Assembly (NCBI GenBank): GCA_964538025.1
Contig: CAZICZ010000002.1
Location: forward strand, 124,001 to 188,000
Length of the DNA: 64,000 nt
Reading direction: 5' to 3'
Origin: UBA5078 sp964538025
Lineage (GTDB): Bacteria > Pseudomonadota > Gammaproteobacteria > Pseudomonadales > Pseudohongiellaceae
Below, piece by piece: positions 49,371 through 59,036 of the stretch. Made by a program: the position numbers and the translations under genes. Position 1 is the stretch's first letter. Every line of letters begins with the position of its first letter. The notes under the pieces were generated by a model. That model was not told where the DNA came from and made no database searches. It worked only from the letters and a program-made list of their open reading frames with translations.

Positions 49371-50219
49371 TCATTCCACGTTGATAAAATCGATGTCGGC
49401 ACTGGCCTGCGGGAGCGCCTTCAACGCAGTAAACGGATACAGTTTGTTGTCTGCCAGCTGTGAGGGCGAGACATTGCAGATACTGCGGAAAATGCTTTCC
49501 ACACGACCGGGATACTCTCGATCCCACTGCTTGAGCATTTCTTTGATATTGCGGCGCTGCATGTTCTCCTGTGACCCGCACAGATTGCAGGGAATAATCG
49601 GAAACTCTTTCAACTTGGCATACCGGCTGATTTCATGTTCGCTGCAATATGCCATCGGACGAATCACGACATTCTGTTTGTCATCGCTGAGCAACTTCGG
49701 TGGCATGGCTTTGAGCGTGCCGCCAAAAAACATATTGAGAAAAAGCGTTTCCACAATATCTTCGCGGTGATGCCCCAACGCAATTTTGGTCGCTCCTATT
49801 TTCTTGGCATAGGTGTACAGACTTCCCCGGCGCAGGCGTGAGCATAGGCCGCAGAAGGTTTTGCCATCGGGAATTTTTTCCTTCACGACGGAATACGTGT
49901 CCTGTTCCAGAATATGAAAATCGACGCCGAGGGTCGACAGGTATTGCGGCAGCACGTGTTCAGGAAACCCGGGCTGTTTCTGGTCAAGATTGACCGCAAT
50001 GAGCCGAAAATCGATTGGTGCATGCTTCTGCAGGCTGATCAGTATATCCAGCATGGTGTAGGAATCTTTGCCGCCTGAAAGGCAGACCATGATCAGATCG
50101 CCCTCCTCGATCATGTTGAAATCCGCCACGGCTTTCCCGACATCACGTCGCAGGTTTTTGTGACTGCGGTTCAGCAGGCGTAATCGCCGTTCTTCCGGCG
50201 TTTCATTTCGGCTTGTCAC
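49371..50219 (-). CDS. ttcA: tRNA 2-thiocytidine(32) synthetase TtcA
   Basis: Thiolates cytidine 32 of certain tRNAs using ATP and a [4Fe-4S] cluster. The 282-residue protein has the PP-loop SGGKDS (48-53) and the cluster cysteines Cys123, Cys126 (FCGLC) and Cys214 (PCNLC). Length and motifs match E. coli TtcA. It may be co-transcribed with yheU and the TusA-family gene, and lies 12 nt downstream of fadB. Confidence 0.96.
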   Translation of the reverse strand: MTSRNETPEERRLRLLNRSHKNLRRDVGKAVADFNMIEEGDLIMVCLSGGKDSYTMLDILISLQKHAPIDFRLIAVNLDQKQPGFPEHVLPQYLSTLGVDFHILEQDTYSVVKEKIPDGKTFCGLCSRLRRGSLYTYAKKIGATKIALGHHREDIVETLFLNMFFGGTLKAMPPKLLSDDKQNVVIRPMAYCSEHEISRYAKLKEFPIIPCNLCGSQENMQRRNIKEMLKQWDREYPGRVESIFRSICNVSPSQLADNKLYPFTALKALPQASADIDFINVE

Positions 50220-50231
50220 GCGTCTTGCTCC

Positions 50232-52391
50232 TCAATGTGAACGTGGGGACTGCCCATAGAACGTGCCTCCGGCGGCGGCCATGTCACGCAGGCTTTGCGG
50301 TGGCGTATACAAGGGGCCGAGTGTGGCAAAATCCTCCGCACGCCGGCAGATTGTTTCGGCACCCCCGTGATCGAGGGTGCGCAGCGCGCCGCCCCGGAAA
50401 CGGGGGAAACCAAGCCCGAGAACCAGGCCCATGTCCACCTCGATCGGGGTTTCCACAATGCCATCTTCCAGACATCGCACCGCTTCAAAACACAGGGCCA
50501 ACATCAGGCGATCGATGATCTCCGACTCCTCAAACACACGCGCAGGGGCCACGTGTGCCTTTAAAAGCGCCGTTGACGCATCATCGCGCTGTTTCAGCAG
50601 TCGACCCTCGGGGGATTTTTCATAACGATAGAAGCCACGCCCTGATTTTTGTCCGAGCCTGCCAGCCTCATAAAGAACATCCATGGCGCTGCGAAAGCCG
50701 TAACGCATGCGATCCGGAAAACCATCCGCCATCACGGCCTGGGCGTGCACGGCGGTGTCCATGCCGACGACGTCCAGCAAGTAGGCCGGGCCCATGGGCC
50801 ACCCGTAGGCTTCCATGACGGCATCAATCTGGTGGAAGTCGGCCCCGTCGCGCAGCAGCATCGAGAAAGCCCCAAAATAGGGAAACAGAATGCGGTTGAC
50901 GAGAAACCCAGGGCAATCATTCACGACAATAGGCGTTTTGCCCAGCCGCTGGGCCAGTGCCACCGTGCTCGCAATTGCCTGGTCACTGCTTTTGTCGCCC
51001 CGGATGACCTCCACCAGCGGCATCACCGGCACCGGGTTGAAAAAATGCATGCCACAAAAACGTTCGGGGTGCTTCAGCGCATTGGCCAGAACACTGATGG
51101 AGATGGTCGACGTGTTGGACGTGATGACAGCGGCCTGCGAGACATGTGATTCCACCTCTGCCAGCACGCGTTGTTTTACACTGCTGTTCTCAACAACGGC
51201 CTCGATGACGGCATCGGCCTGCGCAAACCCGTCGTAATCCAGGCGGGGGGAAATGGACGTGAGTGCCTGATGTGCCTGCGTAGCGGTCAGCTTTCCTCGT
51301 TCCACCTGTTTGCTCAGCTGCTTGTCAGCCTCTGCCATGCCGGCATCGAGTCCGGCCTGAGCGATATCTTTCATGATAACCGGCACACCGCGGGAGGCGG
51401 ACTGATAGGCAATCCCTCCTCCCATAATGCCGGCGCCCAGCACTGCGAGCGTCCCTATCTCTGCTGCGTTGCTGACAAGGCGCCGCGATTTGTGTCGTAA
51501 CCACTGCTCATTGGTAAAAATCCCGATCAGGTTGCGTGCCGTTTCACTGCGGGCGAGCGAGACAAACAGGACTTGCTCCTGCACCAAGGCCACCTCCGCC
51601 GTTTCCCGCACACTGTGCTCCATCATCTCCAGCACACGCAGTGGCGCGGGATTATGCCTGGCGGGACCTTTGCCTGCGTTTTTGCGCGATGCCTCAACCG
51701 CCTGCTGCCAGGCGGCCTCATTCAGCTCGACCGGGCCCGCCTTACGGCGACGCTGGGCGATCCAGTCATCCGGATGACGCCGGGCCTCCGCGAGCATCTC
51801 GAGTGCCGCCTCCTGCAGCATCGTGGCATCGACAATCTGATCAAGCGCCCCGGCCGCCAGCGCGAGCGTCGCCGACTGCGGATTCCCTGTCGTGGCCCAC
51901 GTCAGTGCGGCGACAGGATCCATCACACGGGGGGCGCGCACGGTGCCACCAAAACCAGGACAGATGCCCAACCCCGTTTCAGGGAAGCCTAAAACGGCGT
52001 CCGGCGTGGCAATGCGATAGTCAGTGCACAGTGCGAATTCCAGACCCCCGCCCAGAGCATGCCCCTGAAGCAGGCTTACCGTTGGAAAGGGCAGCGACTC
52101 GAAGGCAGTCAACACGGCATTGCTCTCGTGACACCATGCTCCAAGCGCCGCTTCCGCCCCTGAAAACAAGCCCTCAAATTCGCTGATATCCGCGCCGGCA
52201 ATAAAGCCGCGCTTGGCGCTGCTGATCACGAGGCCCTCCAGCACGGTGTCCTGCAATAAGGACAATACGTCCTGCAGCTCCCCCAGGGTGGCGCGGTTGA
52301 GTGTGTTGACGCCAGCGCCCTGCCGATCGAAACAAAGATGGGCTATCGGGCCTTCCAGACGTGTCAGCGTTATCGATTGCCCTGCGAACAT
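50232..52391 (-). CDS. fadB: fatty acid oxidation complex alpha subunit (FadB-type)
   Basis: A 719-residue bifunctional enoyl-CoA hydratase/3-hydroxyacyl-CoA dehydrogenase. The hydratase glutamates are Glu118 (GGGLEFA) and Glu138 (GFPETG). The dehydrogenase half has the NAD loop VLGAGIMGGGIAYQSA, SNTSTISI, and the His-Glu pair in GMHFFNPVPVMPLVEV. C-terminal domains include YEAGRLGQKSGRGFYRY. The usual thiolase partner fadA is not beside it; tRNA and DNA genes are. It could thus be a FadJ-type or second copy, paired with a thiolase elsewhere. Confidence 0.92.
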   Translation of the reverse strand: MFAGQSITLTRLEGPIAHLCFDRQGAGVNTLNRATLGELQDVLSLLQDTVLEGLVISSAKRGFIAGADISEFEGLFSGAEAALGAWCHESNAVLTAFESLPFPTVSLLQGHALGGGLEFALCTDYRIATPDAVLGFPETGLGICPGFGGTVRAPRVMDPVAALTWATTGNPQSATLALAAGALDQIVDATMLQEAALEMLAEARRHPDDWIAQRRRKAGPVELNEAAWQQAVEASRKNAGKGPARHNPAPLRVLEMMEHSVRETAEVALVQEQVLFVSLARSETARNLIGIFTNEQWLRHKSRRLVSNAAEIGTLAVLGAGIMGGGIAYQSASRGVPVIMKDIAQAGLDAGMAEADKQLSKQVERGKLTATQAHQALTSISPRLDYDGFAQADAVIEAVVENSSVKQRVLAEVESHVSQAAVITSNTSTISISVLANALKHPERFCGMHFFNPVPVMPLVEVIRGDKSSDQAIASTVALAQRLGKTPIVVNDCPGFLVNRILFPYFGAFSMLLRDGADFHQIDAVMEAYGWPMGPAYLLDVVGMDTAVHAQAVMADGFPDRMRYGFRSAMDVLYEAGRLGQKSGRGFYRYEKSPEGRLLKQRDDASTALLKAHVAPARVFEESEIIDRLMLALCFEAVRCLEDGIVETPIEVDMGLVLGLGFPRFRGGALRTLDHGGAETICRRAEDFATLGPLYTPPQSLRDMAAAGGTFYGQSPRSH

Positions 52392-52548
52392 TGGGCGTCC
52401 TCGGCGAATTTGGAAAGGCGGGCATTATAGTCAAAAGCGCAGGTGATAGACAGGCAGGCCGCCTTGCCCGTCCCAGCACCATCCTGCACAATGGCGCCAC
52501 TTTTACGGGCCCCAGCGCCCTTCCCCGGCCATTCCAGTAGGAGTTTTT

Positions 52549-53610
52549 ATGACCTGGCACGCTCTGATCCGAAGCGCCATTCTGATGGGAGTCCTGCTCG
52601 CGAGCGCCGCACCGGTCCTCGCCGCCGAACACGCCACCATCGTGCTCTATCACCATGTGTCGGAAACAACGCCCCCCTCCACCAGCATCGCCCCTGCCGT
52701 GTTTAGGCAGCATATGAGCTTGCTGAAAGAGGAAGGGTTTCACGTGATCGCGCTCCCCGACCTCCTGAGCGCCTTGCGTGAGCGGCGCGAGATTCCGGAC
52801 AAAAGCGTCGCCATTACCTTTGATGACGGCTACATCTCAATCTTCGACACTGCCTTCCCCATGCTGCAGGAATTTGGCTTTCCGTTTACCGTCTTCATCA
52901 ACACCCAGCCGCATAACGACCGCATGAGCGGCTACATGAGCTGGGAGCAGATTCGGGCGCTCTCGGACGCGGGAGTCACCATTGCGAATCACATGGAAAA
53001 CCATCCCCACATGGTGGACGCGCTGGCGGGAGAGGATGAAGCCCAACGTACTGTGCGACTGCGGGAGGAACTGCTGCGCTCCCAGGCACGCATCGAACAG
53101 GAAACGGGCCAGAATCACGCCTTTATGGCCTATCCCTACGGCGAGTATGACCTCTCGAACAAAGCCATGCTGGCCGAATTGGGCTTCATCGGTCTGGGTC
53201 AGCAGTCGGGTGCCGTCGGTTTTGATGCCGATTTTCTGGCTCTGCCTCGCTTTCCGTTTGGCGGGGCGTTTACGGACCTCGCCGATTTCCGGCAGAAGGC
53301 ACAGACGCTCTCGTTTCATCTGATCAATGTAGACCCCGAAAGCCCCATGACCACCGAACGAAACCCGTCAGTAACCCTGCAGTTTGCGCCGGGCGACTTC
53401 AATTTTCGCCAGCTCGGCTGCTTCGCCAACGGGCAGGCCATGACAATGGAGTGGCTTGATCAGGAGGAAGGCGTGGTACGGATCAGCACGGACCAGACCT
53501 TTGCGATGCGTCGCTACCGCTATCTGTGCACAGCGCCCATGCGGGGCACGAACCGGTATTTCTGGTATTCAAAAGACTGGACGCGGTCGGTACCGGGCAA
53601 TCAGGACTGA
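52549..53610 (+). CDS. secreted polysaccharide deacetylase (NodB domain)
   Basis: A 353-residue carbohydrate esterase family 4 protein with a signal peptide (ends near APVLA at residue 25). The metal site is Asp93 (TFDDGY), His148 and His152 (ANHMENHPHM). Later motifs are AYPYGEYD and the catalytic-region FHLINVDP. The C-terminal 100 residues are an extra beta-rich part. PgaB-like N-acetylglucosamine deacetylases are the nearest relatives, but no pga genes flank it. AGTAGGAG precedes the ATG. Confidence 0.9.
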   Translation: MTWHALIRSAILMGVLLASAAPVLAAEHATIVLYHHVSETTPPSTSIAPAVFRQHMSLLKEEGFHVIALPDLLSALRERREIPDKSVAITFDDGYISIFDTAFPMLQEFGFPFTVFINTQPHNDRMSGYMSWEQIRALSDAGVTIANHMENHPHMVDALAGEDEAQRTVRLREELLRSQARIEQETGQNHAFMAYPYGEYDLSNKAMLAELGFIGLGQQSGAVGFDADFLALPRFPFGGAFTDLADFRQKAQTLSFHLINVDPESPMTTERNPSVTLQFAPGDFNFRQLGCFANGQAMTMEWLDQEEGVVRISTDQTFAMRRYRYLCTAPMRGTNRYFWYSKDWTRSVPGNQD

Positions 53611-54447
53611 TCAGCTCTGACCATCCAGCGCCAGCAGATCGTTGATGCGGATGATGTCGTGGATTTCGGAGATATAGACGTGGCCGCGCTCGGAGTAGCG
53701 CAGCAGTCCCTGTGCCAGGGCACGAGAGTCCAGCGGTTTGCCTTTCATGCGCATCTGGGCCCGCAATTCCCTTAGGTATTCGTAGGTTGGGTTGGTGTTG
53801 AGATTGCGGAAATAGGCGCGCACCGAGGCTTCCACCGTCGCAAACGCGCGCACCTCATGACTGGCATCATCGGCACGCTGTCCCGGCACCAGGCCGCAGC
53901 CTTCATCAAAACACCACTGCCCGAAGATATTGTTGCCCTCACGCGCAAAGCGGGAGGTTCCCCAGGCGGATTCCGTAGCCGCCTGCGCCAGCGCCAGCGA
54001 AACGGGAATAATATCCACCCGTACCAGCAGCTCATCGATGACTTCGGCGACTGGCAAACCGCTGTCCTGTAACCGGTATTGGATGATGAGTTCGTTGAGT
54101 GTCTCCCACTCGATGTCGCTCAAGCTGCCCCCGGTGGCGACGATGTCGGCGAAGCCCAGCAGTTTTTCCCGTCGCGCCAGGATGCGCTCGTTTTCCGCTT
54201 CGATGTAGTGATGGAAAAAGGAGAAAAAGGTTTCTTTCTTGAGATCGATATCGGTAATGGCTTCGAAATCGGGCAAGGGCGAGGACGAAGCCCCCGGATT
54301 TTCGATGGGTAGCGCGGGCGCTTCCAGCTGAGCCTGGCCCTCTTTGCGCGCCTTGACGAAAAGTGCCAGAGGCAGCGACGCCAAGACGACAATCAGGCAG
54401 ACACGAAACAGCGTGGAGGCCTTTGGATAAGCCAGAAGTCTGAACAT
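53611..54447 (-). CDS. Bax-like N-acetylglucosaminidase domain protein
   Basis: A 278-residue protein with an N-terminal membrane segment (TLFRVCLIVVLASLPLALFV), a linker, and a C-terminal glucosaminidase (GH73-like) domain with the putative catalytic Glu159 in QAATESAWGTSRFAREGNN, then IFGQWCF and RAFATVEASVRAYFRNLNTN. This resembles E. coli Bax. It would act on peptidoglycan in the periplasm. The stop abuts that of the convergent deacetylase gene. Confidence 0.88.
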   Translation of the reverse strand: MFRLLAYPKASTLFRVCLIVVLASLPLALFVKARKEGQAQLEAPALPIENPGASSSPLPDFEAITDIDLKKETFFSFFHHYIEAENERILARREKLLGFADIVATGGSLSDIEWETLNELIIQYRLQDSGLPVAEVIDELLVRVDIIPVSLALAQAATESAWGTSRFAREGNNIFGQWCFDEGCGLVPGQRADDASHEVRAFATVEASVRAYFRNLNTNPTYEYLRELRAQMRMKGKPLDSRALAQGLLRYSERGHVYISEIHDIIRINDLLALDGQS

Positions 54448-54520
54448 TACTCTCGGTATCCCCTGTCGAAAACCTGCGGCAAACTACCCGAAAAGCCCTG
54501 TCAAGGCAAGAAATTCGGCC

Positions 54521-54829
54521 TTAGTGCGCCCCTCCCACACATGCGGGAGACGCCGGGGCAATGCCCTGTTTTGCCTGCCATTCCGCTGGCGTATAGGTGT
54601 GCAACGCCAGCGCGTGTACGCCCTCCTGCAAAGCTTCCTCCAGCAGGGCGTAGACCCTCTGATGCCGCTTGACGGCGCTGATGCCCTCGAACTCCTGGCT
54701 CACCACAGTTACCTTGAAATGGGTGTCACGCCCGGGCCCTGCGTGCTTATGGCTTTCATTGACAATCTCAAGATGGGCGAGCAACAGCCCCTCGCCAACC
54801 CAGCCTTCAATCCTGTTCTGCATACTCAC
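54521..54829 (-). CDS. bolA: BolA family protein
   Basis: A 102-residue BolA protein that works with monothiol glutaredoxins and influences cell shape. The core GPGRDTHFKVTVVSQEFEG, then RHQRVYALLEEAL and VHALALHTYTPAEW, is clear, with the conserved Cys in the SPACVG tail. I chose the GTG at 54829 because AGGAG sits 7 nt before it; the ATG two codons later has a poorer spacing. The ORF upstream of it (to 55015) is not part of the family. Confidence 0.92.
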   Translation of the reverse strand: MSMQNRIEGWVGEGLLLAHLEIVNESHKHAGPGRDTHFKVTVVSQEFEGISAVKRHQRVYALLEEALQEGVHALALHTYTPAEWQAKQGIAPASPACVGGAH

Positions 54830-55008
54830 AACTGGTCTCCTGTCCCCCCGACGGCTCAAAAAGGCGGGTAATGGCATCTTACGGTCTAATGCGAGCGAAG
54901 CAAATGCCAAACAAGACTCGCGGTGACGACAGTCACAGAGCCGGGGTGTAATGCCCTGCCATTCCAAGTAGAATTCGCGCTCCCAGCCACCCTGAGACCG
55001 ATTTTCCC

Positions 55009-55932
55009 ATGGCAATCTCCTGGTACCCCGGCCACATGCACAAGGCCAACAAGGAAATGGCCGCCCTGATCAAAGACATCGACGTCGTGATCGAGGTGTT
55101 GGATGCCCGCATGCCGCAGGCCAGCTCCAATCCCCTGCTCGCCTCCATGCGTCTGGGAAAACCCTGCCTGCATGTGCTGAACAAGGCCGATCTTGCCAAT
55201 CCCCACATCACCCGCGAATGGCTGGATTATTTCAGGGCCCAGCCCCTGTCCTTTGCCGCATCCAGCGCAAAGGACAAGCGTCTGGAAACTGCCGACGTGC
55301 TGCATCTGTGCCAGCAACTGCTGCGCAAAGTGACGGTTAACAAGCCAGAACCGGAGGTGCCCGCGCCCCAGAGTGCCGATCTCGCGGCTCTCAGGGCGTG
55401 GAAAAAAGCCAATCAGAAGCATCAGATTCTGATCGTGGGCATTCCGAATGTGGGCAAGTCTTCCTTAATGAACCAGCTCATCGGCAAAAAAATTGCGCGC
55501 ACCGGCAACGAACCGGCCATTACCAAAGGGCAGCAGCGGGTGCGTCTGAATGACCACTGGTTCCTGGTAGATACTCCCGGCGTGCTCTGGCCAAAACTGG
55601 AAGATCAGGCAGCGGCCTATCGTCTGGCGATGTCGGGCGCCATCCGCAATACCGCCATGGAGTTCCTGGATGTTGCGCTCTTTGCGGCCAATACCCTCGT
55701 CACGCAATTCCCGGAGCGGGTGCGGGAGCGCTATGGCATGGAAGACATCCCGCGTGAAGCAGAGGCCTTTCTTCACGCACTGGCGGTGGCCAGGGGCTGC
55801 GTTCGCAAGGACAAGGAGATCGACTGGCAGAAAGTGTCCGAACTGCTGATTAACGACTATCGCGCCGGCCGCTTCGGCCCGATGAGTCTGGAACGCCCGC
55901 CAAAACCTGAGGCGTCCACAGACGCCCCTTGA
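55009..55932 (+). CDS. circularly permuted ribosome-assembly GTPase (YlqF/RbgA-like)
   Basis: A 307-residue GTPase with the permuted motif order: G4 NKAD (58-61) first, then G1 GIPNVGKSS (144-152) and G3 DTPG (188-191). It begins with the family N-terminus AISWYPGHMHKANKEM. In Firmicutes this protein matures the 50S subunit. It starts a plus-strand row with rapA and the protease. Confidence 0.93.
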   Translation: MAISWYPGHMHKANKEMAALIKDIDVVIEVLDARMPQASSNPLLASMRLGKPCLHVLNKADLANPHITREWLDYFRAQPLSFAASSAKDKRLETADVLHLCQQLLRKVTVNKPEPEVPAPQSADLAALRAWKKANQKHQILIVGIPNVGKSSLMNQLIGKKIARTGNEPAITKGQQRVRLNDHWFLVDTPGVLWPKLEDQAAAYRLAMSGAIRNTAMEFLDVALFAANTLVTQFPERVRERYGMEDIPREAEAFLHALAVARGCVRKDKEIDWQKVSELLINDYRAGRFGPMSLERPPKPEASTDAP

Positions 55933-56016
55933 CGGCATGAATCCGGTTTCCCGAGCCGTGAGCACTTCAGCTAGAATACCGCCCTTCCACCCGCCCACAG
56001 GAAAGTCTTCAGCACT

Positions 56017-59013
56017 ATGCACACCGTGTTTCAATTTGCGCTCGGACAGCGCTGGCTCAGCGAAACGGAGCCGGAGCTTGGCCTGGGCATTGTCGCCGAT
56101 CTCGATCATCGCACCGTCACCCTGCACTTCCGCTCCTGCGATCAAATGCGCCGCTACGCCCGTCAGCAGGCTCCGCTGAGCCGCATTGTATTTTCCGCAG
56201 GTGACAGCATCACAACGCTCCACGGCGACGTTCTGATTGTCCTGGAGGTGCTCCCGGTGGGTGACACAGTGGTCTACCACGCCCACCTCGAAGACGATGT
56301 GACCGAAACGATCAAACTTCCGGAGTCGCTGCTCAACGACACCCTGGCCCTGAACAAACCGCTGGAGAGACTGTTCTCAGGGCAGATAGATGCCGCCCAG
56401 TGGTTCTACCTGCGCCGCCATACGCTCGCCCGCTTGGGCGATATCGAGAAAACCTCCGTCCTCGGCCTGTGCAGTGGCCGCACCGATTTGATTCCGCACC
56501 AGCTCTACATCGCGTCCGAGGTGGCCTCCCGCTATGCTCCACGCGTCATGCTGGCGGACGAAGTGGGATTGGGGAAAACGATTGAAGCCGGGCTGATCCT
56601 CCAGCAGCAGTTGGTCAGCGGACTGGCAAGTCGCGTGCTGATTATCGTGCCGGAGGCACTGATCAATCAGTGGCTCGTCGAAATGCTGCGGCGATTCAGC
56701 CTGCATTTCAGCATTTATGACGAAGAGCGCTGCGGGGAAATTCTGGAAGCAATGGCCGAGAACCCCACCAGTGAACGCAATCCCTTCCTGGAGGACCAAT
56801 TGGTGCTGACAAGCGTGGACCTGTTCCACCGGCAGCCCCAGTGGTACGAGTTTGCCATCAACGGGGAATGGGACCTGTGCATCGTCGACGAGGCTCACCA
56901 CTTGAGGGATGAGTCTGTTCCCAGCGCCGCAACCCAGGATCCGCGCCGTCGTAAGCGAACGGATTACGGGTTGGTCAAGCGCATTGCCGAGTCGAGCAAA
57001 GGCATTCTCTTGCTGACGGCGACGCCAGAACAGATGGGGCAGGAGAATCACTTCGCGCTTCTACAACTGCTGGACCCGCACCGGTTTACGGATTTTGACG
57101 CCTACCGAAGGGAACATGGGCAGTTTCACGCGTTGGCCGGCACTATCAACGCAGTGCTCAGCGGAGAGCGCCTCACGCAGGACCAGCGCACCGCCCTCGA
57201 AGCGGTGCTTTCCCGTCACCACGACAAGGCTGGTATCGCCCAGATCCTTGCTCCGCTGCACAGCGAGGACGCGCAGAAACGTGCGGAAGCCCGTGAACGA
57301 CTGGTCCGTCTCCTGCTCGATCAGCACGGTACCGGACGCATCCTGTTCCGCAATACCCGCAAGTCGCTGACGGGCTTCCCCGAGCGTGAAGTACTGACGT
57401 ATCCCTTGCCTCTGCCGGAGGCCTACGACGCCCTGCGCAAGGAACGCCCTTCGGCACTGGAAACCCATATCAAGCCCGAAATGGCCTATATCAGCGCCAG
57501 CGCCCTGCTGGATGACGAGGAGCTCGAGCAGAGCCTGCCATGGACCTCAGTCGACCCGCGCGTGCGCTGGCTGGTGGATTTCCTGCAAAGCAAGCGGGGA
57601 GAAAAGGTGCTGCTGATCTGTGCGCAGGATGTCACCGCGGTCAGCCTCGAGAAGTACCTCAGAGTCAACGCCGGCATCCGCAGCAGTGTTTTCCACCGCA
57701 CCATGGACCTGATTGACCGGGACCGGGCAGCCGCCTATTTTGCTGGCACGGAAAGCAGCGCCCAGATCCTGGTCTGCTCGGAGATAGGCAGCGAAGGGCG
57801 TAATTTCCAGTTCTGCCATCATCTGGTCCTGTTCGACCTGCCCCTGAATCCCGATCTGCTGGAACAGCGTATCGGACGCCTTGACCGTATCGGCCAGAAG
57901 CACACCATTGAAGTGCACGTGCCCTATTTTTCAGGGAGCGCCCAGGAGGCGCTGTTTCACTGGTATGACCAGGCCCTCAACGCCTTCCGTGCCGTCGCCC
58001 CGGCAGGATTTCGCGTCACGCGGGAATTCGAAGAAGAGCTCCACCGCCATCTTTTGTCCCCGGCAGCAGACGCCCCGGAATTCAAGGACTTTCTCGCCAG
58101 GGCACGCGCGCTTAACGAAGACCTGAACAGGGCCCTCGAACAGGGACGGGACCGATTGCTGGAGATCAATTCCTATAACAAGGAACGTGCCGAGCACATC
58201 GTTGCACAGATCCGGGACTTCGAGCGCCATTGCACGCCCGAATCCTTCATGAAGGATGTCTTTGACGTCTTCGGGATCCATTACGAACACAATTCCGATG
58301 AGAGCTACGCCATCGCGCCGACGGAAGAGATGATTGTTCCCGCCTTTCCCGCCCTGCCGGACGAAGGCATGACGGCCAGTTTCTCCCGCCAGCTCAGCCT
58401 GCACCGGGAGGACCTGCAGTTCCTCACCTGGCAACATCCCATGGTGCGGGGTGCCATCGACATGGTGCTTGACTCACCGCAGGGCGGTGCGGCCGTCAGC
58501 CTGCTGTCGGCGGTGGATGCCGGCAAGGTGGGCATTACCGAGGCAGATTTCGTGATCGAAGTCAGCTATCGCCTACAGGCTTCGGCTCCCAAGCACCTGC
58601 AGATGTCCCGGTATCTGCCGGCCACGAGTTTCAACTACACACTGGTCCCCGAAAGCGATGCCCAGCACTCCGGCACGATCTCGCTGGACCCGGTCCGTCA
58701 GCGGCTCCGCTTTATCGACAAGCACGACGCGTCCGGGCTGGTCAGTGAACATCAGGCCCGCATTGTGGAGTTGCTCAAAAAGGGCGAGGCACAGGCACAG
58801 GCGGAAATGGCGCTGCTGGTCAGTGCGGCCAGCAATACCATGCTCAAGGTGCAGACGGCGGAGATCAAACGCCTGGTTGCCCTCAAGCAGGTCAACCCGA
58901 ATGTGCGGGAATCAGAACTGGAATTCCTGAAAGACCAGACCCTCCAGTTGCACCAGTCCATCAGTCAGGCGAGCATTGAAATGCTGGCCGTGCATGTCGT
59001 TTTCCGCACCTAG
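56017..59013 (+). CDS. rapA: RNA polymerase-associated ATPase RapA (HepA)
   Basis: A Swi2/Snf2-type ATPase that binds RNA polymerase and aids its recycling. The 998-residue protein aligns along its length with E. coli RapA (968). N-terminal Tudor-like domains begin LGQRWLSETEPELGLGIV. The helicase motifs include LADEVGLGKTIEAGLIL, IVDEAHH, LLTATPEQ, GSEGRNFQF and NPDLLEQRIGRLDRIGQ. The C-terminal region ends with VNPNVRESELEFLKDQ. Confidence 0.97.
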   Translation: MHTVFQFALGQRWLSETEPELGLGIVADLDHRTVTLHFRSCDQMRRYARQQAPLSRIVFSAGDSITTLHGDVLIVLEVLPVGDTVVYHAHLEDDVTETIKLPESLLNDTLALNKPLERLFSGQIDAAQWFYLRRHTLARLGDIEKTSVLGLCSGRTDLIPHQLYIASEVASRYAPRVMLADEVGLGKTIEAGLILQQQLVSGLASRVLIIVPEALINQWLVEMLRRFSLHFSIYDEERCGEILEAMAENPTSERNPFLEDQLVLTSVDLFHRQPQWYEFAINGEWDLCIVDEAHHLRDESVPSAATQDPRRRKRTDYGLVKRIAESSKGILLLTATPEQMGQENHFALLQLLDPHRFTDFDAYRREHGQFHALAGTINAVLSGERLTQDQRTALEAVLSRHHDKAGIAQILAPLHSEDAQKRAEARERLVRLLLDQHGTGRILFRNTRKSLTGFPEREVLTYPLPLPEAYDALRKERPSALETHIKPEMAYISASALLDDEELEQSLPWTSVDPRVRWLVDFLQSKRGEKVLLICAQDVTAVSLEKYLRVNAGIRSSVFHRTMDLIDRDRAAAYFAGTESSAQILVCSEIGSEGRNFQFCHHLVLFDLPLNPDLLEQRIGRLDRIGQKHTIEVHVPYFSGSAQEALFHWYDQALNAFRAVAPAGFRVTREFEEELHRHLLSPAADAPEFKDFLARARALNEDLNRALEQGRDRLLEINSYNKERAEHIVAQIRDFERHCTPESFMKDVFDVFGIHYEHNSDESYAIAPTEEMIVPAFPALPDEGMTASFSRQLSLHREDLQFLTWQHPMVRGAIDMVLDSPQGGAAVSLLSAVDAGKVGITEADFVIEVSYRLQASAPKHLQMSRYLPATSFNYTLVPESDAQHSGTISLDPVRQRLRFIDKHDASGLVSEHQARIVELLKKGEAQAQAEMALLVSAASNTMLKVQTAEIKRLVALKQVNPNVRESELEFLKDQTLQLHQSISQASIEMLAVHVVFRT

Positions 59014-59036
59014 GCCCGAATTCATCAGGAGTATCC

